This document shows, piece after piece, positions 39,959 to 49,397 of a DNA stretch of 64,000 nt. Every line of letters starts with the position of its first letter. Positions within the stretch are counted from its first letter, which is position 1. The position numbers were made by a program, and so were the translations under genes. This DNA is from Archangium sp. GTDB taxonomy: Bacteria; Myxococcota; Myxococcia; Myxococcales; Myxococcaceae. The stretch spans positions 1 to 64,000 of the forward strand of contig JALHMW010000001.1 of NCBI GenBank assembly GCA_022843845.1. Reading direction: 5' to 3'. The notes under the pieces were generated by a model, which was not told where the DNA came from, did no database searches, and saw only the letters and a program-made list of their open reading frames with translations.

Positions 39959-41407
39959 GTGTCGTCGCCTGAACGAATGAGCCGAACCCGCCTGGTGGGT
40001 CTGGTGCTCGGCCCGCTCGTGTTCCTGGCCCTCGCGTTCCTCGATACGCCGCTGGTGCACGTGGCCGGGTTCGATCGTCGCCCTGCCCTCGCGGCCGGTG
40101 TGTCTCTCTTGATGGCGGTGTGGTGGTTCACCGAGGCCGTGCCGATTCAGTGGACGGCGATGATTCCACTCGTCGCGTTCCCGCTGCTCGGCGTCTTCGG
40201 CGGCGGCGTGGTGAGTGACACGGCGAAGGCCGGGAGCGAGTACCTCAACGCGTACATCTTCCTCTTCCTCGGAGGCATGGCCGTCGGCGCGGCGCTCGAG
40301 CACTGGAACCTGCACCGGCGCATCGCGCTCCATCTGATGATCCGCATCGGCGCGTCACCGCCAAGGCTCTTGCTGGGCCTGCTGGTGGCGACCGCGACCA
40401 TCTCGATGTGGATCTCGAACACCGCGACGGCGGTGATGATGTTGCCGATTGCGCTCGCAGTGCTGGGAGAGCTCGAGGCGCAGTCGAAGCGCACGCTCAC
40501 CAGGTACGGCATGGCCCTGATGCTGGCGGTGGCGTACGCGGCGAACGTCGGCGGCATCGGGACGAAGATCGGCACGGCGACGAACTCGATCTTCGTGGGC
40601 TGGCTCGCGAAGACGCATCAGCTCGAGCTCAGCTTCCTTCGGTACGTGTTGATCGGCCTGCCGTTCGTGGTGCTCTTCATTCCGGTGTTGTGGGGCGCGC
40701 TGTGGCGCTTCGGGCGGGTCGATGCCCCGGCCTCGGACGCGGGAGAAGACGTGTTGCGAGGGCAGCTCGCCGCGCTGGGGCCGATGTCGCCGAAGGAGCG
40801 CGTCGTCGGCCGCATCTTCCTCGTCGCCGCGACGTTGTGGGTGTTCGGCGATCCGCTCCGTGACGTGCTGGCGCCCCTGCTGCCGTTTCAGATCGCGAAC
40901 CGGCACTACGAGGCGACAGTGGCGATGATTGCGGCGTTGGTGCTGGTGGCGCTGCGGTGTCTGCCTCTCGTCGCCCTGCGGCGAATTCCACTCAGCGCGC
41001 TGATGTTGCTGGGCGGCAGCTTCGCGATGGCCGCCGGCATCGAGGGGAGCGGGCTGTCGGCCTGGCTCGGCCTGCAGTTGGAGCCCCTGAAGCACCAACC
41101 TGCGCTGGTGCAGCTGGCCCTCGCGTCGTTCTCGACCGTTGCGCTGTCAGCCGTCGCGTCGAACACCGCGACCGTCAACCTGATGCTGAACCTGATGCCG
41201 ATGAACCTGCCGTTGTTGTCGACGGTGACGATCGCGTCGTCGTGTGACTTCGCGTTGCCGGCTGGGACTCCGCCGAACGCGATCGTGTTCGGCTCGGGCC
41301 GCGTACATCTTCCGTCGATGATGAAGGTGGGCTTCCTGCTCGACCTCACCGCCGCGGCGCTGCTGGTGGTGTACGGGTGGCTGTACCTGCCGCTCGTCAT
41401 GCCGTGA
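39959..41407 (+). CDS. SLC13/DASS-family anion or dicarboxylate transporter
   Basis: The 482-residue protein has about 11 membrane segments and the two SNT signature motifs of the DASS family: SNTATAVMM near residue 150 and SNTATVNLM near 400, each on a hairpin that binds Na+ and the carboxylate. The C-terminal LPAGTPPNA motif is also typical. It should import a di- or tricarboxylate, sulfate or similar anion with sodium. The start is a GTG one base after the previous stop; an ATG at 39977 is an alternative. Confidence 0.9.
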   Translation: MSSPERMSRTRLVGLVLGPLVFLALAFLDTPLVHVAGFDRRPALAAGVSLLMAVWWFTEAVPIQWTAMIPLVAFPLLGVFGGGVVSDTAKAGSEYLNAYIFLFLGGMAVGAALEHWNLHRRIALHLMIRIGASPPRLLLGLLVATATISMWISNTATAVMMLPIALAVLGELEAQSKRTLTRYGMALMLAVAYAANVGGIGTKIGTATNSIFVGWLAKTHQLELSFLRYVLIGLPFVVLFIPVLWGALWRFGRVDAPASDAGEDVLRGQLAALGPMSPKERVVGRIFLVAATLWVFGDPLRDVLAPLLPFQIANRHYEATVAMIAALVLVALRCLPLVALRRIPLSALMLLGGSFAMAAGIEGSGLSAWLGLQLEPLKHQPALVQLALASFSTVALSAVASNTATVNLMLNLMPMNLPLLSTVTIASSCDFALPAGTPPNAIVFGSGRVHLPSMMKVGFLLDLTAAALLVVYGWLYLPLVMP

Positions 41408-41781
41408 CATCAGGGCTTGAGGCGTCGCAGTCGCCAATGGCGATGACCCGGGATGTCGACCACGTGACGACGGCCAGACTCCTGTTCCACGAAGGCTGCT
41501 GCGTTCATCCGATCCGTTGGTCGCGCCGGAGAGATCTGGATCACCATCCGGTATGGCGTCCACCGAAGCGCTTGAGCAGGACGAGGAACTCCACTGGCGA
41601 CCGTCCTTCCTGCCTGGCGTCTTCGTGCGTCGTCACGAGCCCGAGGCCGCTCCCTGGGGTCAACAGCGGCCACTCCGCCTCCAGCGCACCAACGGGCCGA
41701 GCAACGATCACCGACTGATCGAGCTCTTCCGGAGCCTCGCTGGTGGTGACCGCTCGGATGCGCTCGAGGCCAGAATCTGGA
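41408..41781 (-). pseudogene. Frameshifted, 5'-truncated fragment of an unknown protein
   Basis: Reading leftward from about 41781, one frame gives a protein-like stretch with ALEAEWPLLTPGSGLGLV and VEFLVLLKRFGGRHTGW, stopping at TGA 41541-41543. The frame shifted by one base continues at once as VIQISPARPTDRMNAAAFVE and ends in LRRLKP at 41410. Adding one G in the TGG at the junction joins them into one frame, so this looks like a gene with a single-base deletion. Its 5' end runs into the inverted repeat at 41787-41946 and no start is left. Family not recognised. A sequencing error at the junction is possible. Confidence 0.4.
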
Positions 41782-41786
41782 GCAGG

Positions 41787-41946
41787 GGTGCGGGTCGCTT
41801 TTCGGGCCTGTCGCGCCAACTTGCTGAAAGTAACAACTCGCGACCTGATGCTCCGGAGCGCAGGGTATGGACGAAAGCGCACCGTTTCGGGGCACGTTGT
41901 TATTTTCAGCAAGTTGGCGCGGGAGGGCTGCGAAGCGACCCCGCCC
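41787..41946. repeat. 160-bp imperfect palindrome (MITE-like inverted repeat)
   Basis: Arms of 51 bases at 41787-41837 and 41896-41946 match in inverted orientation at about 41 of 51 positions by my count; the inner 26 bases (41812-41837 against 41896-41921) differ at one position only. The arms share GGGTCGCTT at the outside and CGCGCCAACTTGCTGAAA inside. The 58-base centre is unrelated between the halves. There is no ORF of its own. It separates a small gene from a truncated one. Such structures are typical of non-autonomous mobile elements or REP-type repeats; whether it recurs elsewhere cannot be seen here. Confidence 0.65.
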
Positions 41947-42273
41947 TCAACGCTTCTGTCGGTCGCGCTCTCGCAGCCGCGAAATCCGCCCCGATCGGGT
42001 CAGATCGAACGAGCCGTCAGTCGCCGCTGCGTGAGTCACGAGCATTCCTCTCGACACTCTCGCAGAACGTCGGGTCGCCGCAGGCTCAGGCGCCGCAAGC
42101 GTTCGAGGGTCGACGCCATAGAAGTTCGTTCCTGCCTCGCGGAGCGCCTGCACCAACTGGAGCGCCGCATCGTGCCGGGCCACACGCTCGGCGGGGGTCA
42201 TCGCGTGGAGCTCCATCAACAGGTCGATGTCGAGATCGGCCTCTGATGGGTCTGGTGGCGTCTGCTCCGACAT
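41947..42273 (-). CDS. Small acidic protein, possible antitoxin-like, C-terminus doubtful
   Basis: From the ATG at 42273 (another ATG at 42282) the frame codes for 108 residues. The first 60 (EADLDIDLLMELHAMTPAER then ARHDAALQLVQALREAG) resemble small helical proteins with an LxxMTPxER motif that often precede toxin or nucleotidyltransferase-like genes. This is inference from memory of the pattern. The last 45 residues are Arg/Ser-rich and look unlike a natural C-terminus. The stop codon lies exactly at the edge of the inverted repeat, so the gene may have lost its end and partner there. Confidence 0.45.
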   Translation of the reverse strand: MSEQTPPDPSEADLDIDLLMELHAMTPAERVARHDAALQLVQALREAGTNFYGVDPRTLAAPEPAATRRSARVSRGMLVTHAAATDGSFDLTRSGRISRLRERDRQKR

Positions 42274-42318
42274 ACAGGCCATTGCGCCCGCTCCGCTGGC
42301 TGGCGTCAACTGCCACTC

Positions 42319-42756
42319 ATGCTCTCGACGCTGCTCGCGCTGACCCTGACCGCCGGCTCGTTTCCCCTGCCCTCCATCGACGGAAAGCCGCTCGCCGCGA
42401 CGGCGGAGCAGAAGTCGTTCCGACTCCCGATGCGCTTCGAGAAGGTGCGCGGGTTCTACGACGCCCAGTTCATCGGTGACGACGCGAAGGGCATCACTGC
42501 GAAGGTCTCGGGCACCACCGGCAAGCGCGTGCTGACGCTCATCTCTTCTCGCGCTGGCGACACCTGGAAGAAGGCCATCGTCCGTGAAGGTGAGGTGGAG
42601 ACCGTCATCGACGTCACGCCGGTGCTGCGAATGGCCGAGGAGCAGATCGAAGGAAACGGAAGGCCGCTGGTGCAGTTCATCATCGGGCGCTCGGGCGACG
42701 TCGATCGCGCCGTCGACGCGATCGGCAGGAAGCACGTCGAGCAGATCCGCCAGTAG
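42319..42756 (+). CDS. Small secreted protein of unknown function
   Basis: The 145-residue protein begins MLSTLLALTLTAGSFPLPS, a signal peptide without lipobox. The mature part is alternating strand and helix, with a FYDAQFIGDD segment and a VETVIDVTPVLRMAEEQ helix, no Cys. I do not recognise the family. It ends directly next to the end of the convergent NUDIX gene. Codon use is like its neighbours. Confidence 0.65.
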   Translation: MLSTLLALTLTAGSFPLPSIDGKPLAATAEQKSFRLPMRFEKVRGFYDAQFIGDDAKGITAKVSGTTGKRVLTLISSRAGDTWKKAIVREGEVETVIDVTPVLRMAEEQIEGNGRPLVQFIIGRSGDVDRAVDAIGRKHVEQIRQ

Positions 42757-43209
42757 CTACAGCGGCGCCTGCTCCGCGGTGAGCACCGAGAGCGGATACA
42801 CCGGGTCGCCGCGCGCGAAGTACCGGGCGAGGTCGAGCGGCTCGGAGCCACGCAGGTCGAGCGCCTCGAGTTCCTTCAACGTGCACCACCGCGCCTCGAG
42901 CGAGTGACGATCCGCGACGCGCTTGGGCTCAGCGTCATCCGCGACCGTTCCCGTGAAGATGACCCGCAGGCGCGCGCCGTCGGTGACGACCGAGCGCTCC
43001 ACGCGAACGACCCCGTCGAGCGTGACGTGCACTCCAGCCTCTTCGAGCGTCTCGCGAACGGCCGCCTCTTCAAGCGTCTCGCCCTCGTCGACCGCGCCGG
43101 CCGGCAGCCACCACTTTTGCCCGTGCTTCGCTTCGTGAACGACGAGCAGGCGGTCACCTTTTCGGACCGCCACCAACACGAAGCACCACGTGGTGATGCC
43201 CTGGCCCAC
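42757..43209 (-). CDS. NUDIX hydrolase
   Basis: The 150-residue protein has a complete NUDIX box, GAVDEGETLEEAAVRETLEE followed by AGV (G-x5-E-x7-REUxEExGU), which binds the metal and hydrolyses nucleoside diphosphates linked to another group. The substrate cannot be told. It follows purA by 3 bases and is probably cotranscribed, which hints at nucleotide clean-up. Confidence 0.92.
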   Translation of the reverse strand: MGQGITTWCFVLVAVRKGDRLLVVHEAKHGQKWWLPAGAVDEGETLEEAAVRETLEEAGVHVTLDGVVRVERSVVTDGARLRVIFTGTVADDAEPKRVADRHSLEARWCTLKELEALDLRGSEPLDLARYFARGDPVYPLSVLTAEQAPL

Positions 43210-43212
43210 GCC

Positions 43213-44583
<1,371 letters not shown>

Positions 44584-44594
44584 TCACGATCGCG

Positions 44595-47500
44595 TCAGGA
44601 AGCTGACGAGCCGTGACAGCGGAACCGGTAGCCGCAGCCGAGCGCCTCGCAGCGTTCGAGTGGCCGGAGTTCCCACCGACGAGACGCCTGAGACTGCACG
44701 AGCGCGCGGGCCTGCGCGACGAGCTGGCGTTCGAGATCGACGTCGCTCGGTAAGCCGTCGAGGAATCGCGGCGTCGCATCGTCGTGGCGCAGGTACGAAA
44801 TGCCAGCGCGCACCTCGACCCCGGGTACCTCGACGAAGCGGCGCGCGGCGAGCGCGTAGCACCCGAGCTGAAACGCGTACGGCTCGAGCCCGGCCGCTGA
44901 CGGCGTGGTCGTCTTGTAGTCGATGACGTCGACCTGCTGATCGATGACCAACAGATCGATCTGCCCTCGAAGGTGCAGTGAGAAGTCGTCGTCACCCAGG
45001 CGCAGCACGAAGGGCAACTCGCGAAGCACTTTGCGCGCGCGCGGCAGCCGCTGCCCATACGGCGAGGTCCAGAACCGCTCGACCCACCGCAGCACGTCCT
45101 CGTCGTGGTCGGTGCCGAGCCCGCTGGTGCGCTGCAGCGACGCAAGACGGTCCTTCAATCCGGGCGCGTTCACCCAGTCGAGCGGGGTCAGCTCGAGCAG
45201 CTTGTGCGCGGCGGTGCCCATCAGACGTGGGTCTCCAGGCATCGGCTCGTCGTCGACCTGCTCGGCCCACTCGAACGCGATGGGGCGCTCCGCGAGGCCG
45301 ACCTGGTGCGCGAGGTGGAAGCGCCGTGGGCAGGTGACGAAGTCTTGCAGCTGGGTGACCGGCAAGACGGCGTCACGAACGGGGACGGGCTGCGTGGCTC
45401 TTACCCGCGTCACGAGGGCGGCGACCTCGGCGCGGGTGGCGTCATCGAGCTGCGCGGCAGCGGGCACCGGCCGGCCCTGCGGGAGCGCGTCGACCAGCAC
45501 ATCCATCGCGGCGTGGCGATCGCTGAACTGCTGCCACCAGAAGTCGTCGAACTTCAGCCACGAGGCCCAGGTGTTCCGTTGCGCTTTCGGCGGCTGCAAC
45601 CCGAGCACGACGCGATCTCTCGCGCGGGTCAACGCGACGTAGAGCAGCCGACGTCGCTGCGCGTCTTCCCGTTTCGACTTGAGCGCCTTGCACTGCAGGT
45701 ACCGCGCGCTCCCGGTGGGCTCATTCGCCAGCGACGTCACGGCAAGCCCAACGTCGCGATCGAACCGGATGCGCTCGCCGCCCGGTGGCGTCGTCGTGAA
45801 CAGCTCGGGGATGACGACGACGGGCCACTCGAGCCCCTTGGCCTGGTGCACCGTCATCAACGTCACGGCCTCGGCGTCACCTTCATCGAGCACGTCACCT
45901 TGCGCTTCTCGAGGCTCCGTATCGGCGAGCTCCAGCAGCTCACCGGCGAACTGCGCGACTGGCACCCCCTGCGCCTGACGGAGCGTCGCGAGATCGACCA
46001 GCTTGTCGAGGTTGGCGAGCGCCTGTTCTCCAAACGGCCCGGCGGCGACGGCGACGCGGTACTCGAGCGACTCCAGTGCCACGCGGAGCAGATGCCGGAG
46101 GCCGAGGCGATCGCGCTCGCGGTACAGCACCAGCCACGCCTCGTGAAACCGGCGGAACCGGAACCGCTCGGCGTCGTCGAAGGCCGTGAAGTCACCACCG
46201 TCACCGAGGAGCACGTGCTTCGGATCGAGTCCGTTCACCTGCGCGCCATCGAGCGCGAGCGAGACGAGCGCCGTGTCCGACAGCCCGACGAGCGGACTGC
46301 GCAACACGGCCGCGAAGGCGATGAGGTTGGACGGATCGGCGATGAGCTGGAGCAACGAGGCGAGATCGATCACCTCCTGCGCTGCGTAGAAGCCGCGCCC
46401 ACGCACGATGCGGTGCCGAACGCCGTGTCGCACGAGCGCCTGCCGATACACCTCGAGCTGCGTGAAGCGCTGGAAGAGCACCGCCACGTCACCACCGACC
46501 ACCATGCGCGGCGCTGCGTGCTTCGGCGCACGGGGAACGATCTGCACGCTCGGGTCGGCCAGCATCATCGCGAGGTATCGCGCGAGCGCCTCGGCCTCCG
46601 CGGCGCGCACGGCCTCGACCGACGGCGTCTGCTCACTCTCCGCGAGCGCCTCGGGCATCATCAGCCGCACGAGCGCAGGCCCCGGCGGAGCGTTCTGCCG
46701 AACTGCCGTCAACGCGTCGGTCTCGGGGTCGAACTCCACCTCGAAGGGGAGCCCGCCAGCCGTCTGGTCTCCACGAACGAGGAACCGCTGGCTCTGGTTG
46801 TTACAGAGGTCGACGATCTCCACCGTCGAGCGCCGTGACTGCTGAAGGAACTGGCGCTGCCCACCGCTGGCCTCGATGCACTTCGCCATGCGCTCGAAGA
46901 CGGCGACGTCGGCGCCACGGAAGTCGTAGATGGCCTGTTTGCGATCGCCGACCACGGCGAGGGCAGCGGGCTCCAATGGAACGTCGAGCGTCTCGTTCGA
47001 CGGGCCTTCTCCCAACTCTCGCGACAGAGGCCGCGGCGCGCCGTCACGCTTTTCCGCGAGGAGCAGCACGAGCTCGAGCTGCACGCGGTTGGTGTCCTGG
47101 AACTCGTCGACCAGCACCACGCCGAACCGTCGGTGCGCGTCACGCCGCGCCTCGGGAGAGTTCCGGAGCAGATCGCGCGTTCGCACCAGCAGGGCCGTGA
47201 AGTCGAGGGCCCCACGCGCATCGAGCGCCGCCTCGTACGAGGCGATGCCCTGCTTCACGAGCTCACGAACGACCGCGTCGAACGGCGCCATTCGCCACGA
47301 CGTCCACAAGGCGCCGGGAGCGCTGGCTCCGTCACCCTTCCCTCTGAACGCCTCACGCAGCGGCACGACGTCGGCGCGCTTCCAGTTCTTGAAGGCCTCA
47401 TCGAGCAGGTCGCGGTGCTCGGGCCAGTTCTCGACGGTGACCTGCGCGAGGCGCCGGCAGATCTCGTCGACGCGCGCGCGATACGCGTCCCGCACCTCGA

Positions 47501-48332
47501 GCGTTCGCTGCAGCGTCGTGGCGATCAGCCGAAGCCCGCGCACCGTGGCCAGGAACGCCTCGCGCGCCTCGTCTTGATCCTGCACGGGGATCAGCTCGAC
47601 CTGCGTCCCCTCCTCTCGAATCGCGGCCGACACGCGCACCAGCGAGCTCACGAGGCCCCACGGACTGCTCGCGCCGAACCCGAAGTCGCGCACGAGCTCA
47701 CGCACCAGCGCGTCACCCGCTTCCAGCCGCTCCAGCACCACACGCTCGACGCACTCGGCGAACAGGTGCCGGCCCTCACGCTCCTCGATCAGCTCGAACG
47801 CCGGGTTGACCCCACTGCCTGCCGGCGCGCGACGCAGCACCTGCGACATGACGGAGTGAAACGTGCCAATACTGGCGGCGCCGAGATCGTCACGAACGGA
47901 ACGCCAGAAGGCCTTCGGCGGCATCGATCGACCCAGCGACGCAAACGACGTCTCGAGCTCGAGCTCCCGCGATTCCCCCTTCGCGTCACCCGTCGCGAGC
48001 CGATCGAGGCGCTCGCGGAGCCGTTGGCGCATCTCGGCGGCGGCCTTGTCCGTGAACGTCAGCAGGCAGAGGCTGGCAGGCGCGACGGGCTCGTGCCCTG
48101 CGCGTGCTCCGCCCAAAACGTGGAGGCACAAGGTGATGAGGCTGTACGTCTTGCCCGCGCCGGCACCAGCGAAGAGCGCGAGGTTGGACTCGAGACGGAG
48201 CGCGCGCTCCAACGGCGTGGCGTCGTCGGGCAACGGCGCGGGCGGTGGCGGCGGCGTGTTGCGCGGCACCGGCAAGACGCCGAACTCAAAGCCGAGCTGC
48301 GAGGTGTCGGGAACTCTGCGGCGCGCAGCCAT
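44595..48332 (-). CDS. addA: Helicase-nuclease AddA-like (UvrD helicase with RecB-type nuclease)
   Basis: The 1245-residue protein joins an UvrD/AddA helicase to a C-terminal PD-(D/E)XK nuclease. Walker A is FAGAGAGKT (54-62), Walker B LVDEFQDT (407-414), and a helicase motif near the middle reads TVHQAKGLEWPVVV. The nuclease core shows GQIDLL (Asp1126) and VIDYKTT (Asp1138, Lys1140). Four cysteines (1001 in TCPRRF, then 1228, 1233 and 1239) flank this domain as in Fe-S AddB-type nucleases, which is unusual for AddA. With AddB it should process double-strand breaks for RecA. It follows a partial addB copy by no more than a few bases. Confidence 0.9.
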   Translation of the reverse strand: MAARRRVPDTSQLGFEFGVLPVPRNTPPPPPAPLPDDATPLERALRLESNLALFAGAGAGKTYSLITLCLHVLGGARAGHEPVAPASLCLLTFTDKAAAEMRQRLRERLDRLATGDAKGESRELELETSFASLGRSMPPKAFWRSVRDDLGAASIGTFHSVMSQVLRRAPAGSGVNPAFELIEEREGRHLFAECVERVVLERLEAGDALVRELVRDFGFGASSPWGLVSSLVRVSAAIREEGTQVELIPVQDQDEAREAFLATVRGLRLIATTLQRTLEVRDAYRARVDEICRRLAQVTVENWPEHRDLLDEAFKNWKRADVVPLREAFRGKGDGASAPGALWTSWRMAPFDAVVRELVKQGIASYEAALDARGALDFTALLVRTRDLLRNSPEARRDAHRRFGVVLVDEFQDTNRVQLELVLLLAEKRDGAPRPLSRELGEGPSNETLDVPLEPAALAVVGDRKQAIYDFRGADVAVFERMAKCIEASGGQRQFLQQSRRSTVEIVDLCNNQSQRFLVRGDQTAGGLPFEVEFDPETDALTAVRQNAPPGPALVRLMMPEALAESEQTPSVEAVRAAEAEALARYLAMMLADPSVQIVPRAPKHAAPRMVVGGDVAVLFQRFTQLEVYRQALVRHGVRHRIVRGRGFYAAQEVIDLASLLQLIADPSNLIAFAAVLRSPLVGLSDTALVSLALDGAQVNGLDPKHVLLGDGGDFTAFDDAERFRFRRFHEAWLVLYRERDRLGLRHLLRVALESLEYRVAVAAGPFGEQALANLDKLVDLATLRQAQGVPVAQFAGELLELADTEPREAQGDVLDEGDAEAVTLMTVHQAKGLEWPVVVIPELFTTTPPGGERIRFDRDVGLAVTSLANEPTGSARYLQCKALKSKREDAQRRRLLYVALTRARDRVVLGLQPPKAQRNTWASWLKFDDFWWQQFSDRHAAMDVLVDALPQGRPVPAAAQLDDATRAEVAALVTRVRATQPVPVRDAVLPVTQLQDFVTCPRRFHLAHQVGLAERPIAFEWAEQVDDEPMPGDPRLMGTAAHKLLELTPLDWVNAPGLKDRLASLQRTSGLGTDHDEDVLRWVERFWTSPYGQRLPRARKVLRELPFVLRLGDDDFSLHLRGQIDLLVIDQQVDVIDYKTTTPSAAGLEPYAFQLGCYALAARRFVEVPGVEVRAGISYLRHDDATPRFLDGLPSDVDLERQLVAQARALVQSQASRRWELRPLERCEALGCGYRFRCHGSSAS

Positions 48333-48799
48333 CAGTCGACCTCCGCCATCTCGCTCAACCGGCGCGCAGAGATGCGGCAGACGCTGCGAAGGTGGCAGTA
48401 CTCGCAGTCGAGCGGCCGGGCCCCGAAGTCGCCTTTGCGCAGTGAGGCCTGAAGCCCGTGCACGGCGTTGGCGAGGTTGGGGCGCTCCTCCATCGCGGCC
48501 AGACGGAGGTTCTCCAGATCGACCGCGAGGACGTCCTCAAGCGTGTAGTCGGCGTCCTTGAGCACGCGCGAGAGCACCAGCGAGTCGCTCTTCCGCGATG
48601 CCGCAACCACTGCTGACTTCGCGCTCCAGGCCTCCGAACGCCGGCGTTGCGATTCGCGGCGCCGCGTCGGCCGGAGCGAGGCCTGCGAAGGCCGGCCCGC
48701 CACAGACGTCGACGAGCTGAGCGAAAGTGCGATCTGCTCCCGGGTCGACGAAGCCACTGGCCTCGAGTAACGCGACCCGGCCCGAGTCAGGGCTAACGA
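48330..48799 (-). pseudogene. Internally deleted copy of addB (3' end fused to 5' end)
   Basis: Bases 48330-48597 are a near-identical copy of the last about 87 codons of addB (49395-49663), including the CEYCHLRSVC motif and the stop. Bases about 48655-48799 copy the first about 60 codons of addB (52485-52620). Between them, about 48600-48640, lies a short piece of addB 5' sequence (the ATTADFALQ codons) in opposite orientation. About 900 codons of the middle are missing, and the 5' part is frame-damaged. The copy has the same orientation as addB. It sits between addA and a lipoprotein gene, so the lipoprotein is flanked by two copies of the addB 3' end. Confidence 0.85.
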
Positions 48800-48836
48800 T
48801 GGGAACTCGCTCACGCTGCGGTCCAGCGCTCCCGTG

Positions 48837-49373
48837 TCACAAAGAGAAGCATAGCGTCGGCTCTTCGTCGACGAAGACGACGACCGAGGGGTCTGGAATG
48901 AGCACACCGTTCTGAGGCAAACCAGCAAAGTCGCGTCCTCTCGGGAGCTCGGAGACTGGGCTCTCACTACCGATTCCAAAGCGCGTGAAGAAGGGCCTGC
49001 CCTCGGTGTGAGAAGGGACGTCCAATCGCAGGAAGGCGAGTTCGTCACTGGGCTGCATGGTCCATGCGACGGGCACGTCTAAGTTCAAGCTGCGCGACGA
49101 CAAAATCGCAACACCACCCTCGCTCGACTGGCTCAGTACGAACCACCCACCACGCCTCTGCACCGACCCAACCAGCGCAAACTGACCAGGACTCAGCTCT
49201 CGGGTCTCAATGCTGAACCGAACCTGGATGGGCTTCCGCGCCCAGACCCTCTTCTCCCTCAGCGCCGCCTCACAAGAAAAGGCCTGGTCGAGGTCCCTAC
49301 GGCAGCCCGACGTGAACAACGCAAGAAAAGCGATAATGATCGCCTCAATGAGTAGGCGGCCTCCGCTAGTCAT
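48837..49373 (-). CDS. Lipoprotein of unknown function, inserted between two addB ends
   Basis: The 178-residue protein has a lipoprotein signal (IIIAFLALFTSGC, Cys24) and a beta-rich mature part. No family recognised. Its sequence looks lower in GC than the flanking genes (many AAA/AAC/TCT codons), a hint of foreign origin. It lies between the full addB (24 bases upstream of its start lies addB's stop at 49398) and the addB relic. It therefore appears to have entered the addB-addA operon together with a partial copy of addB. Confidence 0.7.
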   Translation of the reverse strand: MTSGGRLLIEAIIIAFLALFTSGCRRDLDQAFSCEAALREKRVWARKPIQVRFSIETRELSPGQFALVGSVQRRGGWFVLSQSSEGGVAILSSRSLNLDVPVAWTMQPSDELAFLRLDVPSHTEGRPFFTRFGIGSESPVSELPRGRDFAGLPQNGVLIPDPSVVVFVDEEPTLCFSL

Positions 49374-49397
49374 CTGAGGCCTCTACCTCGGAATCCA

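Noticed and set aside
41517-42479. 320-codon plus-strand frame across the inverted repeat
   Set aside because: Low-complexity Arg/Pro/Ala sequence with no start signal, running through the repeat and into the secreted-protein gene.
48332-49048. A 238-codon frame starting in the lipoprotein gene and ending in the addB 3' copy
   Set aside because: Its first half is antisense-like Ser/Arg-rich text in another frame of the lipoprotein gene and relic; only its last 83 codons are addB-derived.
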